The notes: generated by a model from the sequence alone, not told the origin. Counted from the first letter of the stretch, positions 1 to 9,266 are shown. The stretch: 64,000 nt of DNA from Lysobacteraceae bacterium (GCA_016789405.1 JAEUPQ010000011.1:1-64000), one strand, 5' to 3'. Program-made: numbers and translations.

Positions 1-62
1 TAAAGCTCTCGTTTGCGATCGGTCTTTCGACCAGGCCTGAATCGCACGCGATTGTTGAAACT

Positions 63-138
63 TGGTGGAGCCAGCCGGGATCGAACCGGCGACCTCCTGC
101 ATGCCATGCAGGCGCTCTCCCAGCTGAGCTATGGCCCC
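63..138 (-). tRNA. tRNA-Ala (anticodon GGC)
   Basis: The reverse complement folds as a complete 76-nt cloverleaf: acceptor GGGGCCA/TGGCTCC with one G-T pair, a D arm, an anticodon stem CCTGC/GCAGG around loop ATGGCAT (anticodon GGC), a T arm GCCGG-TTCGATC-CCGGC, and an encoded 3' CCA. It lies 76 bp downstream of puuB on the same strand. No attachment-site duplication of its 3' end was seen in the window. Confidence 0.97.
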
Positions 139-214
139 ACGGGCTGGAAGCTCGACATCTTAACAGGGCTGGCGAATGCGTCAAGCAGGGCCGGCGCACT
201 TTTTGCGTCATGCC

Positions 215-1498
215 TCACCACAGCGCATCGCGCAGCTTGTACCAGGCCATCGCTGCGACCAGCAGCGGGGTGCGGAAGGTTCGGCCGCCCGGGAAGTCGC
301 GGTGTCGGATGCGTTCGAACACGTCCAGGCGTTCGGATTGTCCGCGTACGGCTTCTGCGATGAGTTTGCCGGCCAGCCCGCTGACGTTGACGCCGTGGCC
401 GGAAAAGCCCTGTGCGAAATACACGTTGCGCTGCCCGATCCTGCCCCAGTGCGGCGCGCGGTTGAGGCTGATGTCGATGGTGCCGCCCCAGAGATGTTCG
501 AAGCCGACTTCGGCCAGTTGCGGGAACACCCGGTGCATGCGCCGGGCCATCACCCAGCGCAGGTTCGGCGGTTCGAGGTTCGAGTAGCTGGCGCGGCCGC
601 CGAACAGCAGTCGGCCATCGCTGGACAGCCTGAAGTAATCCAGCGCCCAGTTGATATCGGCGGTCGCCATGTCGGTCGGGATCAGGCGGTGCGCGAGCTC
701 GCCCAGTGGCGGCGTGGCGCCGATGTAGGTGCCGACCGGCATGATCCTCCGATCGAGTTCGGGCGCGATACCCTTCACCAGCGCGTTGCCGGCGAGCACG
801 GCGATGTCGCAGCGGACGTTGCCGCGCGCGGTCTTGAGGACCGGCCGCGCGCCGTGCTCGATGTCGGTCACGCGCGTGCCTTCGCAGATGCGCACGCCGC
901 GTTCGAGCGCGGCGCGTGCCAGCCCGAATGCGTACTTCAGCGGATGCAGATGGCCCGAGTGCGCGTCGTACAGGCCGCCGAGGTAGCGCGGCGAGTCGAG
1001 TCGATCGCGCAGCGCATCGCGATCGAGCCAGGTCAGCGGGTAGTCGTAATGCGCCTGCAGGTCGTCGCGCCAGTCGTGCAGGGCGCGGACCTGACGCGGC
1101 TTGATCGCGACGTGGCAGTGGCCATCGCGCCAGTCGCAGTCGATGCCGTGGCGTTCGCGGCGCCGATGGATCAGCTGGATGCTCTCCAGCGACCAGTCGA
1201 ACATCCGCCGCGCATCTTCGCGGCCGAGTTGCGCTTCGAGCGTGGCTTCGCTGCAGCCCCAGCCGAAGATGACTTGGCCGCCGTTCCGGCCGGATGCGCC
1301 CCAGCCGATGCGTTCGGCCTCCAGCACCACGACGCGATACCCGGCTTCGGCGAGTTCCAGCGCTGCCGAGAGGCCGACGTAGCCGGCGCCGAGGATGCAG
1401 ACGTCGGCAACGAGATCGCCATCGAGCGGTGGCTGCGGCGGCAGCGGCGCCGCGCTGGTGGCGTACCAGCTGGGCGGGTAGGGGGCAGGGTTGCGCAT
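215..1498 (-). CDS. puuB: gamma-glutamylputrescine oxidase-like FAD oxidoreductase (PuuB family)
   Basis: A 427-aa DAO-type flavoprotein. In the Puu route this enzyme oxidises gamma-glutamylputrescine to gamma-glutamyl-gamma-aminobutyraldehyde, releasing NH3 and H2O2. The N-terminal segment contains the FAD dinucleotide-binding motif GAGYVG (about residues 35-40) within VCILGAGYVGLSAALELAE, followed by the family-typical GWGASGRNGGQ stretch. Length matches the E. coli enzyme (426 aa). The ATG at 1498 (MRNPAPYPP) is chosen because the family N-terminus begins here; the frame stays open upstream only as a shadow of puuA. It is 41 bp downstream of puuA on the same strand, so co-transcription is likely. 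Substrate assignment rests on family and context; other glycine/D-amino-acid-oxidase-like activities cannot be excluded. Confidence 0.88.
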   Translation of the reverse strand: MRNPAPYPPSWYATSAAPLPPQPPLDGDLVADVCILGAGYVGLSAALELAEAGYRVVVLEAERIGWGASGRNGGQVIFGWGCSEATLEAQLGREDARRMFDWSLESIQLIHRRRERHGIDCDWRDGHCHVAIKPRQVRALHDWRDDLQAHYDYPLTWLDRDALRDRLDSPRYLGGLYDAHSGHLHPLKYAFGLARAALERGVRICEGTRVTDIEHGARPVLKTARGNVRCDIAVLAGNALVKGIAPELDRRIMPVGTYIGATPPLGELAHRLIPTDMATADINWALDYFRLSSDGRLLFGGRASYSNLEPPNLRWVMARRMHRVFPQLAEVGFEHLWGGTIDISLNRAPHWGRIGQRNVYFAQGFSGHGVNVSGLAGKLIAEAVRGQSERLDVFERIRHRDFPGGRTFRTPLLVAAMAWYKLRDALW

Positions 1499-1539
1499 CG
1501 TCAAGAGCCATTCCTCGCGTCGCCCGGCATGGCTGCGCC

Positions 1540-2919
1540 TCAGACCGATCGCAGGTACCAGTCGTATTCCAGCGTGCTCACTTCCCGGTAGAAACTGTGC
1601 AGTTCCTTGAGCTTCTGCTGGCCGTAGATGTGGCGGAACTTCTCGCCGAATTGCGTGGCGACGAAGTCGCTGGCCATGAAATCGCGGATGGCATCGCGCC
1701 AGAACGGCGTGCGGATCTCGGTCTGCTCGTAGGCATTGCCGACGATCGGAGCACCCGGATCGTAGCCGTGCTCGATGCCGTCGAGCATGCCGGCCAGCAC
1801 GGCCGCGGCCGCAAGGTAGACGTTCGCGTCGGCGCCTGCGATGCGATGCTCGATGCGCGTGTTCTTCTCGTCGCTGTGCGGGATGCGCATCGCGACGGTG
1901 CGGTTGTTGAAGCCCCACACGGCATTGAGCGGCACGAAGGCGTTGAGCACGAAACGACGGTAGCTGTTGGCATTGGGCGCGAACAGCAGCAGGCAGTCCT
2001 GCGCGCTGCGCTGCAGTCCGCCGATGGCGTGCTTGAGTGCGTCCGCTGGTTTGTCGGGGGTACAGGCGAAGATGTTGTTGCCGTCCCGGTCGAGGACACT
2101 GGCATGGATGTGCAGGCCGCTGCCGGCCTGGTCGGCGAGAGGTTTCGCCATGAAGCTGGCCTGCAGGCCCTGCTGCTGGGCGACGGCCTTGATGGCGCGT
2201 TTGAGGTAGATCGCGTCGTCGCAGGCGAGGAGGGCGTCGTCGCGGTGCTTCAGGTTGATTTCGAACTGTCCCGGGGCGTATTCGGCGACGGCGGTGTCGG
2301 CCGGGATGCCCTGGGTCTTGCACGCCGAGGCCACGGCATCGATGAACGGGCCGAAGTCGTTCAGGTCTTCGATGTAGTAGACCTGCGTGCTCGTGTTGCG
2401 GGCGCCGTTGTGCGGATTGACCGGCGGCTGCGGCCGGCCGTGTGCGTCGGGCAGGCGGTCGAAGAGGTAGAACTCCAGCTCGATCGCGACCACCGGGCGC
2501 AGCCCGCGTGCGGCGTAGCGGGACAGGACGCGCTTGAGGACCTCGCGCGGATTGGCCTCGAAGGCACTGCCGTTGGTGTCTTCCATCGACAGCAACAGCT
2601 GCGCCATGGGCTTGTTCGACCACGGGACCGGACGCAGCGTGCCGGGAACCGGGCGGCAGATGCGATCCTCATCGCCGATGTCGTAGCCCAGGCCGGTTTC
2701 CTCGACGGTATTGCCGGTGATGTCCGTGGCGATGAGGGACATCGGCAGGCAGACCCCTGATTCGTAGACCTTGTCCAGCGCGTCACGGGTGACGCGTTTG
2801 CCCCGCAGAAGCCCGTTCATGTCGGGCAGGATGAGATCCACCAGCTCGCAGTCGCGGATCTGTTCCATGGCGAGGCGGTCTTCTGGGCTGAGGCTTGCGG
2901 ACATGGGCGGGTGGGTCAT
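1540..2919 (-). CDS. puuA: gamma-glutamylpolyamine synthetase, glutamine-synthetase family (copy 1)
   Basis: A 459-aa GS-fold ligase. PuuA joins glutamate to putrescine with ATP, the first step of the gamma-glutamyl pathway. The GS catalytic core is clear: ELEFYLFD in the metal-binding region, SGLHIHAS with the conserved glycine/histidine, NSYRRF, and the R-rich NKNTRIEHRIAGADANVY-type region near the C-terminus. The ATG at 2919 (MTHPPMSAS) is preferred over one 54 bp upstream because GGAGCC sits a few bases ahead of it. It is the first gene of a puuA-puuB unit read away from puuD. A second, only moderately similar ligase lies at 3916-5373, so the two copies may differ in polyamine substrate (inference). 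Confidence 0.88.
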   Translation of the reverse strand: MTHPPMSASLSPEDRLAMEQIRDCELVDLILPDMNGLLRGKRVTRDALDKVYESGVCLPMSLIATDITGNTVEETGLGYDIGDEDRICRPVPGTLRPVPWSNKPMAQLLLSMEDTNGSAFEANPREVLKRVLSRYAARGLRPVVAIELEFYLFDRLPDAHGRPQPPVNPHNGARNTSTQVYYIEDLNDFGPFIDAVASACKTQGIPADTAVAEYAPGQFEINLKHRDDALLACDDAIYLKRAIKAVAQQQGLQASFMAKPLADQAGSGLHIHASVLDRDGNNIFACTPDKPADALKHAIGGLQRSAQDCLLLFAPNANSYRRFVLNAFVPLNAVWGFNNRTVAMRIPHSDEKNTRIEHRIAGADANVYLAAAAVLAGMLDGIEHGYDPGAPIVGNAYEQTEIRTPFWRDAIRDFMASDFVATQFGEKFRHIYGQQKLKELHSFYREVSTLEYDWYLRSV

Positions 2920-2944
2920 GAAGGGCTCCGCAACAGTGTGACAG

Positions 2945-2973
2945 TTGATGGCGCGAGACGGAAACGCCGTCAA
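2945..2973 (-). promoter_or_regulatory. candidate sigma-70 promoter for puuA-puuB
   Basis: On the minus strand TTGACG (2973-2968) is followed after 17 bp by CATCAA (2950-2945), about 25 bp upstream of the puuA ATG. The -35 is good and the -10 weak. An AT-rich stretch AATAATTAACA (2975-2985) directly upstream loosely resembles the E. coli PuuR box and could be an operator. This is pattern matching only. Confidence 0.35.
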
Positions 2974-3132
2974 GAATAATTAACAGGCTTCTTGTCGATT
3001 TTCCAGAAAAATCAGGCACCGCAGCTGTTGCGCCGCAGCATCTACGCAACGCTGACGCCTCTGGATGGACAAGTGTTGCAGAAATCGAACATCGCGGTTA
3101 ACGTTCGGACGACGTCTCGTCGAGCGTTCCGC

Positions 3133-3909
3133 ATGACACCAACCCCGGCTTCACTCCCGCCAGGCGCACCTCGGGTCGGTCTGCCGACCGACCGCAAGCT
3201 GATCGGCCCGCATCCGTTCTTCGCGGTCGGCGAGAAATACGTCAGGGGCGTGGTGGAAGGGGCCGAGTGCCTGCCGATCCTGCTTCCCGCCCTGCAGCCG
3301 GTGCTGCCTGCCGATGCCCTGCTGGGTGGTCTGGACGGTCTGCTGCTCACCGGCTCGATCAGCAATATCGAGCCGCATCACTACTCCGACGAACCGAGCT
3401 GGGAGGGCAACATCCACGACCCGGCGCGCGACGAAACCAATTTCGCCCTCATCCCCCGTGCGATCGAGATGGGCCTGCCGATCCTGGCCATCTGCCGTGG
3501 CTTCCAGGAGATCAATGTCGCGTTCGGTGGTGGCCTGCACCAGAAGGTGCACGAAGTTCCCGGCCTGATGGACCATCGCGAGAACCCCGAAGATCCGCTG
3601 GATCTCCAGTACGCGCCACGACACGCGCTTTCCCTGGTGCCCGGCGGACTGCTCGCAGGCATCGCCGGCACTGACCAGGTCATGGTCAATTCCGTACACG
3701 GACAGGGCGTCTCGCGACTGGGCGAGGGACTGGTTGCCGAGGCGTTCGCACCGGACGGCCTCATCGAGGCGTATCGTCGTGAGGGCGGCGCGTTCCTGCT
3801 TGCGGTGCAGTGGCATCCTGAGTGGAAGGTGCGCGAAAACCCCTTCAATCACGCAATTTTCCGCGCGTTCGGCGATGCCTGTCGACAACGCGCGCAGCAA
3901 CGGAAGTGA
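3133..3909 (+). CDS. puuD: gamma-glutamyl-gamma-aminobutyrate hydrolase (class I GATase-like)
   Basis: A 258-aa protein of the peptidase C26/PuuD family, which hydrolyses gamma-glutamyl-GABA to glutamate and GABA. The nucleophile elbow AICRGFQEIN carries the catalytic Cys, and VQWHPEW near the C-terminus carries the His-Pro-Glu of the triad; the substrate-binding GLLLTGS segment is also present. The start is set at 3133 (MTPTPASLPPG), which gives the usual family length; the open frame extends 47 codons upstream but that part is not family-like. It stands alone opposite puuA and is followed 6 bp later by the second PuuA-like gene. Confidence 0.9.
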   Translation: MTPTPASLPPGAPRVGLPTDRKLIGPHPFFAVGEKYVRGVVEGAECLPILLPALQPVLPADALLGGLDGLLLTGSISNIEPHHYSDEPSWEGNIHDPARDETNFALIPRAIEMGLPILAICRGFQEINVAFGGGLHQKVHEVPGLMDHRENPEDPLDLQYAPRHALSLVPGGLLAGIAGTDQVMVNSVHGQGVSRLGEGLVAEAFAPDGLIEAYRREGGAFLLAVQWHPEWKVRENPFNHAIFRAFGDACRQRAQQRK

Positions 3910-3915
3910 CGACGC

Positions 3916-5373
3916 ATGAGTCCCCCGAAATCGCCCGGAAAACAGAAGGGCAAGGACAAGACCGATTCGCGGGAGCGCAGTGCCGCCGCGACCAAGGCTG
4001 CTGCGAGACGCGCCGCGCGCGACGGCACCAGCGAACCTGCATTGCTGCGCTGGCTGAAGCAGCGGCACATCACCGAGGTCGAGTGCCTGGTGCCGGACAT
4101 CACCGGCAATGCGCGCGGCAAGATCATCCCGGCGGGCAAGTTCTCGCATGACTACGGTACGCGGCTGCCCGAGGGCATCTTCGCGACCACGGTGACCGGC
4201 GAGTATCCCGACGATTACTACGAACTGACGTCGCCGTCCGATGCGGACATGCTGCTGCGCCCGGATCCCGACACCGTGCGCCTGGTGCCTTGGGCCACCG
4301 ATCCGACCGCGCAGATCATCCATGACTGCTACACCAAGTCCGGCGAGTTGCACGACCTCGCGCCGCGCAACGTGCTCAAGCGCGTGCTTGCCGCGTACGA
4401 GGCCGAGGGGCTGCGCCCGGTGGTCGCGCCCGAGGTGGAATTCTTCCTCGTGCAGAAGAACACCGACCCCGATTTTCCGCTGCAGCCGCCGGCTGGCCGT
4501 TCCGGTCGACCGGAAACCGCGCGGCAGTCCTACTCGATCGACGCGGTGAACGAATTCGACCCGATCCTCGACCTGATGTACGACTACTGCGATGCGATGG
4601 AACTGGATGTGGACACCCTCATCCACGAGTCCGGCGCGGCGCAGCTGGAAGTGAATTTCCTGCACTCGGATGCCATGTCGCGCGCTGACCAGGTCTTCCT
4701 GTTCAAGCGCACGATGCGCGAAGCCGCGCTGCGCCACGGTGTGTATGCCACGTTCCTCGCAAAGCCCATGGAGAACGAACCGGGCAGCGCGATGCACATC
4801 CACCAGAGCCTGGTGGATGCGAAGACCGGCAAGAACGTGTTTGCCGGGCGCAAGCCGAACGAGCACAGCCGCCTGTTCACGCACTACCTCGGCGGTCTGC
4901 AGGCCTTCGTGCCCGCGGCCATGGCCTTCTTCGGGCCGAACGTGAATTCGTACCGACGGCTCGCGTTCGGCGAAGTCTCGCCCAAGAACGTGCAGTGGGG
5001 CTACGACAACCGCACCTGCGGTCTGCGCGTGCCGTTGGACACGCTTGAGAACACCCGCGTCGAAAGCCGTTTCGCCGGTTCGGATGCCAATCCCTACCTG
5101 GCGATGGCGGCGACGCTGGCCTGCGGGCTGCTCGGCATCCGCGGCAAGTTCGACGCCACGCTGCCCATGTCGACCAGCGCGCACGAGGCAGGCTACGTGC
5201 TGCCGCGATCGCTGGGCGAGGCGCTCGACAGACTCGAGGCCTGCACCGAACTGCAGGCGATGCTGGGCGAGCGCTTCGTCCGCGCCTACATCTCGGTCAA
5301 GCGCAAGGAATACGAGACATTCTTCCGCGTCATCAGTTCGTGGGAGCGCGAGTTCCTGCTGCTCAACGTCTGA
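3916..5373 (+). CDS. gamma-glutamylpolyamine synthetase, glutamine-synthetase family (copy 2)
   Basis: A 485-aa GS-fold ligase and a second PuuA/SpuI-like enzyme in the locus. Core motifs: VPDITGNARGKI, APEVEFFLVQ (metal-binding Glu), SAMHIHQS, NSYRRL and RVESRFAGSDANPY. The first ~38 residues are a lysine/arginine/alanine-rich extension absent from copy 1. In organisms with several such ligases (for example the SpuI/PauA group of Pseudomonas) each copy favours a different polyamine, so this one may act on spermidine, diaminopropane or another amine (inference). It is translated 6 bp after puuD and 53 bp ahead of the aminotransferase, within one plus-strand run. Confidence 0.85.
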   Translation: MSPPKSPGKQKGKDKTDSRERSAAATKAAARRAARDGTSEPALLRWLKQRHITEVECLVPDITGNARGKIIPAGKFSHDYGTRLPEGIFATTVTGEYPDDYYELTSPSDADMLLRPDPDTVRLVPWATDPTAQIIHDCYTKSGELHDLAPRNVLKRVLAAYEAEGLRPVVAPEVEFFLVQKNTDPDFPLQPPAGRSGRPETARQSYSIDAVNEFDPILDLMYDYCDAMELDVDTLIHESGAAQLEVNFLHSDAMSRADQVFLFKRTMREAALRHGVYATFLAKPMENEPGSAMHIHQSLVDAKTGKNVFAGRKPNEHSRLFTHYLGGLQAFVPAAMAFFGPNVNSYRRLAFGEVSPKNVQWGYDNRTCGLRVPLDTLENTRVESRFAGSDANPYLAMAATLACGLLGIRGKFDATLPMSTSAHEAGYVLPRSLGEALDRLEACTELQAMLGERFVRAYISVKRKEYETFFRVISSWEREFLLLNV

Positions 5374-5426
5374 CGCAACGCACATCGCCCGGCCTTCGCG
5401 AGGCCGGACAGCTTCCCGGAGACACC

Positions 5427-6785
5427 ATGGATCGCAACGACATCGTCCGCCTGCAGCAGCTCGACGCCGAGCACCACCTGCACCCGTTCAACGACAACGC
5501 CGCGCTGGCCACGAAGGGCACGCGCATCCTGACCAAGGGCGAGGGCGCCTACGTCTGGGATGCAGAGGGAAACAAGCTGCTGGATGCCTTCGCCGGGCTG
5601 TGGTGCGTGAATCTCGGCTATGGCCGGAAGGAACTGGGCGAAGCCGCACGCAGGCAGATGGACCAGCTCGCGTACTACAACAGCTTTTTCCAGTGCACCG
5701 TCGAGCCGACGATCGAGCTTGCCGCCAAGCTTGCCGAGCTGACGCCGGCCGACCTCAACCATGCCTTCTTCACCAATTCCGGCTCCGAGGCCAACGACAC
5801 CATCCTGCGCCTCGTCCGGCATTTCTGGGCGGTGCAGGACCAGCCTGACAAGAACATCTTCATCGGTCGCCACAACGGCTACCACGGCACCACCATGGCG
5901 GGCGCCAGCCTGGGCGGCATGAAGGGGATGCACAAGCAGGGCGGTCTGCCGATCCCCGATATCCACCACATCGATCCGCCGTTCTGGTTCGCCGACGGCG
6001 GCGACCTGTCGCCTGACGAATACGGCATCGTGGCGGCACGACGCCTCGAACAGAAGATCCTCGAACTGGGACCTGACCGGGTCGCGGCCTTCATCGGCGA
6101 ACCGATCATGGGCGCGATCGGCGTCTACATCCCGCCGATGACCTACTGGAAGGAAATCGAGCGCATCTGCCGCCAGTACGACGTGTTGCTGGTCGCCGAC
6201 GAGGTGATCTGCGGCTTCGGCCGCACCGGAGAATGGTTCGGCTCGCAGTATTTCGGCATCACGCCGGACGTGATGACCCTGGCCAAGGGCATCACATCGG
6301 GGTACATCCCGCTCGGCGCGGCCATGTTCAACGATCGCGTGGCCGGCGTGCTCAAGCACCTCGGTGGCGAACTGGCCCATGGCTGTACCTACTCCGGACA
6401 TCCGGTGTGCACGGCGGTGGCGCTGGAGAACATCCGCATCCTGCAGGGCGAAGGCATCGTCGACCGGGCGCGCACCGAGATCGCGCCGTACCTGGCGCAA
6501 CGCTGGGCCGAGCTGGGCGAGCATCCTCTCGTCGGCGAGGCGCGCATCGCGGGCATGGTCGGCGCGCTGGAGCTGGTGCCGCGCAAGGGCGAGCGCCGCT
6601 TCTTCGAGGAACGGGGCCACGTGGGCGTGCTGTGCCGCGACACGGCGCTGAAGAACGGCCTGATCCTGCGCGCGACCTACGACTCGATGCTGCTGTCGCC
6701 ACCGCTGATCTGGACCCGCGATCAGGTCGACGAACTGTTCGAGAAGGCCTGGAAGTCCTTGAACGAGACCGCGGCCGCACTGTAG
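5427..6785 (+). CDS. spuC: polyamine:pyruvate aminotransferase (class III, SpuC-like)
   Basis: A 452-aa PLP-dependent class III aminotransferase. SpuC-type enzymes transfer the amino group of putrescine (or other diamines) to pyruvate, giving 4-aminobutyraldehyde and alanine, a route parallel to the gamma-glutamyl pathway. Visible features: NSGSEANDT for PLP phosphate binding, the VADEVICGFGRTG block with the PLP Asp, and LAKGITSGY with the Schiff-base Lys. GGAG lies five bases before the ATG at 5427, so the longer in-frame extension is rejected. The lipoprotein-type polyamine-binding gene follows after 95 bp. Confidence 0.87.
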   Translation: MDRNDIVRLQQLDAEHHLHPFNDNAALATKGTRILTKGEGAYVWDAEGNKLLDAFAGLWCVNLGYGRKELGEAARRQMDQLAYYNSFFQCTVEPTIELAAKLAELTPADLNHAFFTNSGSEANDTILRLVRHFWAVQDQPDKNIFIGRHNGYHGTTMAGASLGGMKGMHKQGGLPIPDIHHIDPPFWFADGGDLSPDEYGIVAARRLEQKILELGPDRVAAFIGEPIMGAIGVYIPPMTYWKEIERICRQYDVLLVADEVICGFGRTGEWFGSQYFGITPDVMTLAKGITSGYIPLGAAMFNDRVAGVLKHLGGELAHGCTYSGHPVCTAVALENIRILQGEGIVDRARTEIAPYLAQRWAELGEHPLVGEARIAGMVGALELVPRKGERRFFEERGHVGVLCRDTALKNGLILRATYDSMLLSPPLIWTRDQVDELFEKAWKSLNETAAAL

Positions 6786-6880
6786 TGCGCAGACGGTCGG
6801 TTCTCGCTACTCTTGGGGCTGATCCTGGGGCATCGCGCCCACACCACCACGACTGGGCCCGGAAGGGCGAGGGAACATAC

Positions 6881-8017
6881 ATGAAACTGCGAATGCTGAC
6901 GCTGTCCGTCGTTGTCTCCATGTTGGTCGCATGCGGCGGCGGCGCGGACAAGGCCGCACCGGATGGCAAGGGCAAGGCCGATGCCAAGGGCGGCGGCGAG
7001 AAAGTCGTGAACATGTACAACTGGTCCGACTACATCGCAGAAGACACGATCCCGAACTTCACCAAGCAATCGGGCATCAAGGTCGTGTACGACGTGATGG
7101 ACGCCAATGAAACGCTCGAAGCCAAGGTGATGCAGGGCAGCACCGGCTACGACATCGTGGTGCCCTCGCTGCAGTTCCTGGCTCGCCAGATCAAGGCCGG
7201 TGTCTACCAGCCGATCGATCGGGCGAAGCTGCCTAACTACAAGAACCTCGATCCGGAGCTGATGGCGATCATCGCCAAGAACGATCCGGATAACACATAC
7301 GGCGTGCCGTACCTGTATGGCTTCACCGGCATCGGCTACAACGTGGACAAGGTCAAGGCCGCGCTGGGTGATGTCCCGGTGGACAGCTGGGATCTGGTGT
7401 TCAAGCCGGAGCTGGCATCCAAGCTGAAGGGCTGCGGCATCATGGCGCTGGATACGCCGACCGAACTGGTGCCGATCGCGCTGAACTACATCGGGGAGAA
7501 TCCGAACTCCCAGGATCCGGCGGTCATCGCCAAGGCCGCGCCCTTGCTGAAAGTGCTGAACGCCAATATCCGCAACTTCCATTCCTCCGAATACGTCAAT
7601 GCACTCGCCGCGGGCGATGCCTGCGTGGTGGTGGGCTGGTCGGGTGACGTGTTCCAGGCGCGCGACCGAGCCGAGGAAGCCGGTGCAGCGAAGGTCGGCT
7701 TCGTGATCCCGAAGGAAGGTGCCCCCGTCTTCTTCGACATGATGGCCATTCCCAAGGATGCCAAGAACGCTGACAACGCCTATGTCTTCATCAACCATCT
7801 CCTCGAGCCGAAGGTCATGGCCGGCATTTCCAACCATGTGTCCTACGCGAACGTGGTGAAGGACAGCGAGCCGCTGATCGACGAGTCCGTGCGCAACAAC
7901 CCGGGCGTCTACCCGAGCGACGAGATGATGAAGAAGATCTTCCCGCTCGAACCGCTGACACCGGCGATGAGCCGGCAGTATGCCGACATGTGGTCGGCCA
8001 TGAAGAGCGGCAAGTAA
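6881..8017 (+). CDS. spuD: polyamine ABC transporter substrate-binding lipoprotein (PotF/SpuD family)
   Basis: A 378-aa periplasmic-binding protein for putrescine or spermidine. The leader ends in a lipobox (LVAC, Cys18) followed by a Gly/Lys/Ala-rich linker, so it is a lipoprotein rather than a free periplasmic protein. The mature part starts with VVNMYNWSDYIAED, the PotF/PotD signature, and contains the YDIVVPS and LYGFTGIGYN blocks. The ATG at 6881 has GAGGG upstream; the frame runs back into the aminotransferase but only as a shadow. It is the first gene of a four-gene transporter and is separated from the ATPase gene by a perfect 24-nt palindrome that may lower downstream expression. Confidence 0.92.
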   Translation: MKLRMLTLSVVVSMLVACGGGADKAAPDGKGKADAKGGGEKVVNMYNWSDYIAEDTIPNFTKQSGIKVVYDVMDANETLEAKVMQGSTGYDIVVPSLQFLARQIKAGVYQPIDRAKLPNYKNLDPELMAIIAKNDPDNTYGVPYLYGFTGIGYNVDKVKAALGDVPVDSWDLVFKPELASKLKGCGIMALDTPTELVPIALNYIGENPNSQDPAVIAKAAPLLKVLNANIRNFHSSEYVNALAAGDACVVVGWSGDVFQARDRAEEAGAAKVGFVIPKEGAPVFFDMMAIPKDAKNADNAYVFINHLLEPKVMAGISNHVSYANVVKDSEPLIDESVRNNPGVYPSDEMMKKIFPLEPLTPAMSRQYADMWSAMKSGK

Positions 8018-8027
8018 CCATCGCGTC

Positions 8028-8051
8028 ACCGGCGGGGGCGCCCCCGCCGGT
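8028..8051. terminator. perfect 24-nt palindrome between binding-protein and ATPase genes
   Basis: Positions 8028-8051 form an uninterrupted 12+12 inverted repeat of G/C-rich sequence followed by TTTCC. It lies 10 bp after the spuD stop and 51 bp before the ATPase start in the same operon. An attenuating terminator or a 3' mRNA-stabilising hairpin is the common role of such elements between periplasmic-binding and transporter genes. It has no long U-tract, so full termination is unlikely. Confidence 0.6.
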
Positions 8052-8102
8052 TTCCGACGCAGCATTCCAGCGCAGCATTCCAGGCCTTCCTGCGGAGCGA
8101 GC

Positions 8103-9266
8103 ATGACGGATATCGCGACCCCTTCGGTTCAGTCGGGCCAGGCTGCAGCCAACGGTGCCAAGAGCGACAAACTGGGCAACGACCACTACCTGCGCATCGA
8201 ACACCTGCGCAAGGAGTACGACGGCGTGGTCGCGGTCGACGATGTCGATTTCTCGATCCGCAAGGGCGAGATCTTCGCCTTGCTGGGTGGCTCGGGCTGC
8301 GGCAAGTCGACCCTGCTGCGCTGCATGGCCGGATTCGAGAAGCCGACACGGGGCAGGGTGCTGCTCGACGGGCAGGACATCACACCGCTGCCGCCCTACG
8401 AACGGCCTGTGAACATGATGTTCCAGAGCTACGCGTTGTTCCCGCACATGACCGTCGCGCAGAACATCGCCTTCGGCCTGAAGCAGGACGGCCTGCCGAA
8501 GCCGCAGGTCGACCAGCGCGTCGACGAGATGCTGAAACTCGTGCAGATGGAGAAGTACGGCAAGCGCAAGCCGCACCAGCTGTCCGGTGGCCAGCAGCAG
8601 CGCGTCGCGCTGGCGCGGTCGCTGGCGAAGAATCCCAAGCTGTTGCTCCTCGACGAACCGATGGGCGCGCTCGACAAGAAACTGCGCTCGCGGATGCAAC
8701 TGGAGCTGGTCAACATCATCGAGCGCCTCGGCGTGACCTGCGTGATGGTGACCCATGACCAGGAAGAGGCGATGACGATGGCGCATCGCATCGCGGTGAT
8801 GGATACCGGCTGGATCCGCCAGATCGGCACCCCGGACGAAATCTACGAGCAGCCGAACTGCCGTTTCACCGCGGAATTCATCGGATCGGTGAACCTCTTC
8901 GATGGTCGCATCAAGGACGACCATCCGGACTACGTCACCATCGAATCACCGATGCTCGAACACTTGCTGTACATCGGCCACGGCATCACCGGATTCGAAG
9001 GGCAGGAAGTATCGCTGGCCCTGCGGCCCGAGAAGATCGAAGTCAGCAAGGAGGAGCCGGCGCAGCCGAACAACAAGGCCCACGGCACCATCGAGGACAT
9101 CGCGTACTTCGGCAGCCACTCGGTCTATCACGTCCGTCTGCCGTCCGGCGCGAGGGTCATGGCGAACTTCGCGAATACCCAGCGGTGGGCATCCGAACGT
9201 TTCACCTGGAACGACCACGTCTGGCTGTCCTGGAACGACGACGACGGCGTGGTGCTCACCTCATGA
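8103..9266 (+). CDS. potG: polyamine ABC transporter ATPase (PotG/PotA family)
   Basis: A 387-aa ABC ATPase that powers polyamine uptake. Walker A GGSGCGKST (62-70), Q-loop FQSYALFPHMT (107-117), ABC signature LSGGQQQR (160-167), Walker B LLLLDEP (180-186) and the switch His in MVTHDQEEA are all present. The C-terminal ~120 residues form a TOBE-like regulatory domain. About 28 residues of low-complexity N-terminal extension precede the ATPase fold. The stop overlaps the permease start by 4 bp (ATGA), indicating translational coupling. Confidence 0.94.
   Translation: MTDIATPSVQSGQAAANGAKSDKLGNDHYLRIEHLRKEYDGVVAVDDVDFSIRKGEIFALLGGSGCGKSTLLRCMAGFEKPTRGRVLLDGQDITPLPPYERPVNMMFQSYALFPHMTVAQNIAFGLKQDGLPKPQVDQRVDEMLKLVQMEKYGKRKPHQLSGGQQQRVALARSLAKNPKLLLLDEPMGALDKKLRSRMQLELVNIIERLGVTCVMVTHDQEEAMTMAHRIAVMDTGWIRQIGTPDEIYEQPNCRFTAEFIGSVNLFDGRIKDDHPDYVTIESPMLEHLLYIGHGITGFEGQEVSLALRPEKIEVSKEEPAQPNNKAHGTIEDIAYFGSHSVYHVRLPSGARVMANFANTQRWASERFTWNDHVWLSWNDDDGVVLTS

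Noticed and set aside
63..138. tRNA-Ala as island attachment site
   Set aside because: The accessory region starts ~37.6 kb away and no copy of the tRNA 3' end was found near it.
176..5385. Long open frames opposite puuB, puuA and the second ligase (for example 176-1591, 1294-2760 plus; 3151-5385 minus)
   Set aside because: They are antisense shadows of GC-rich genes: Arg/Ala/Val-rich, no family motifs, and the true genes on the other strand have clear motifs.
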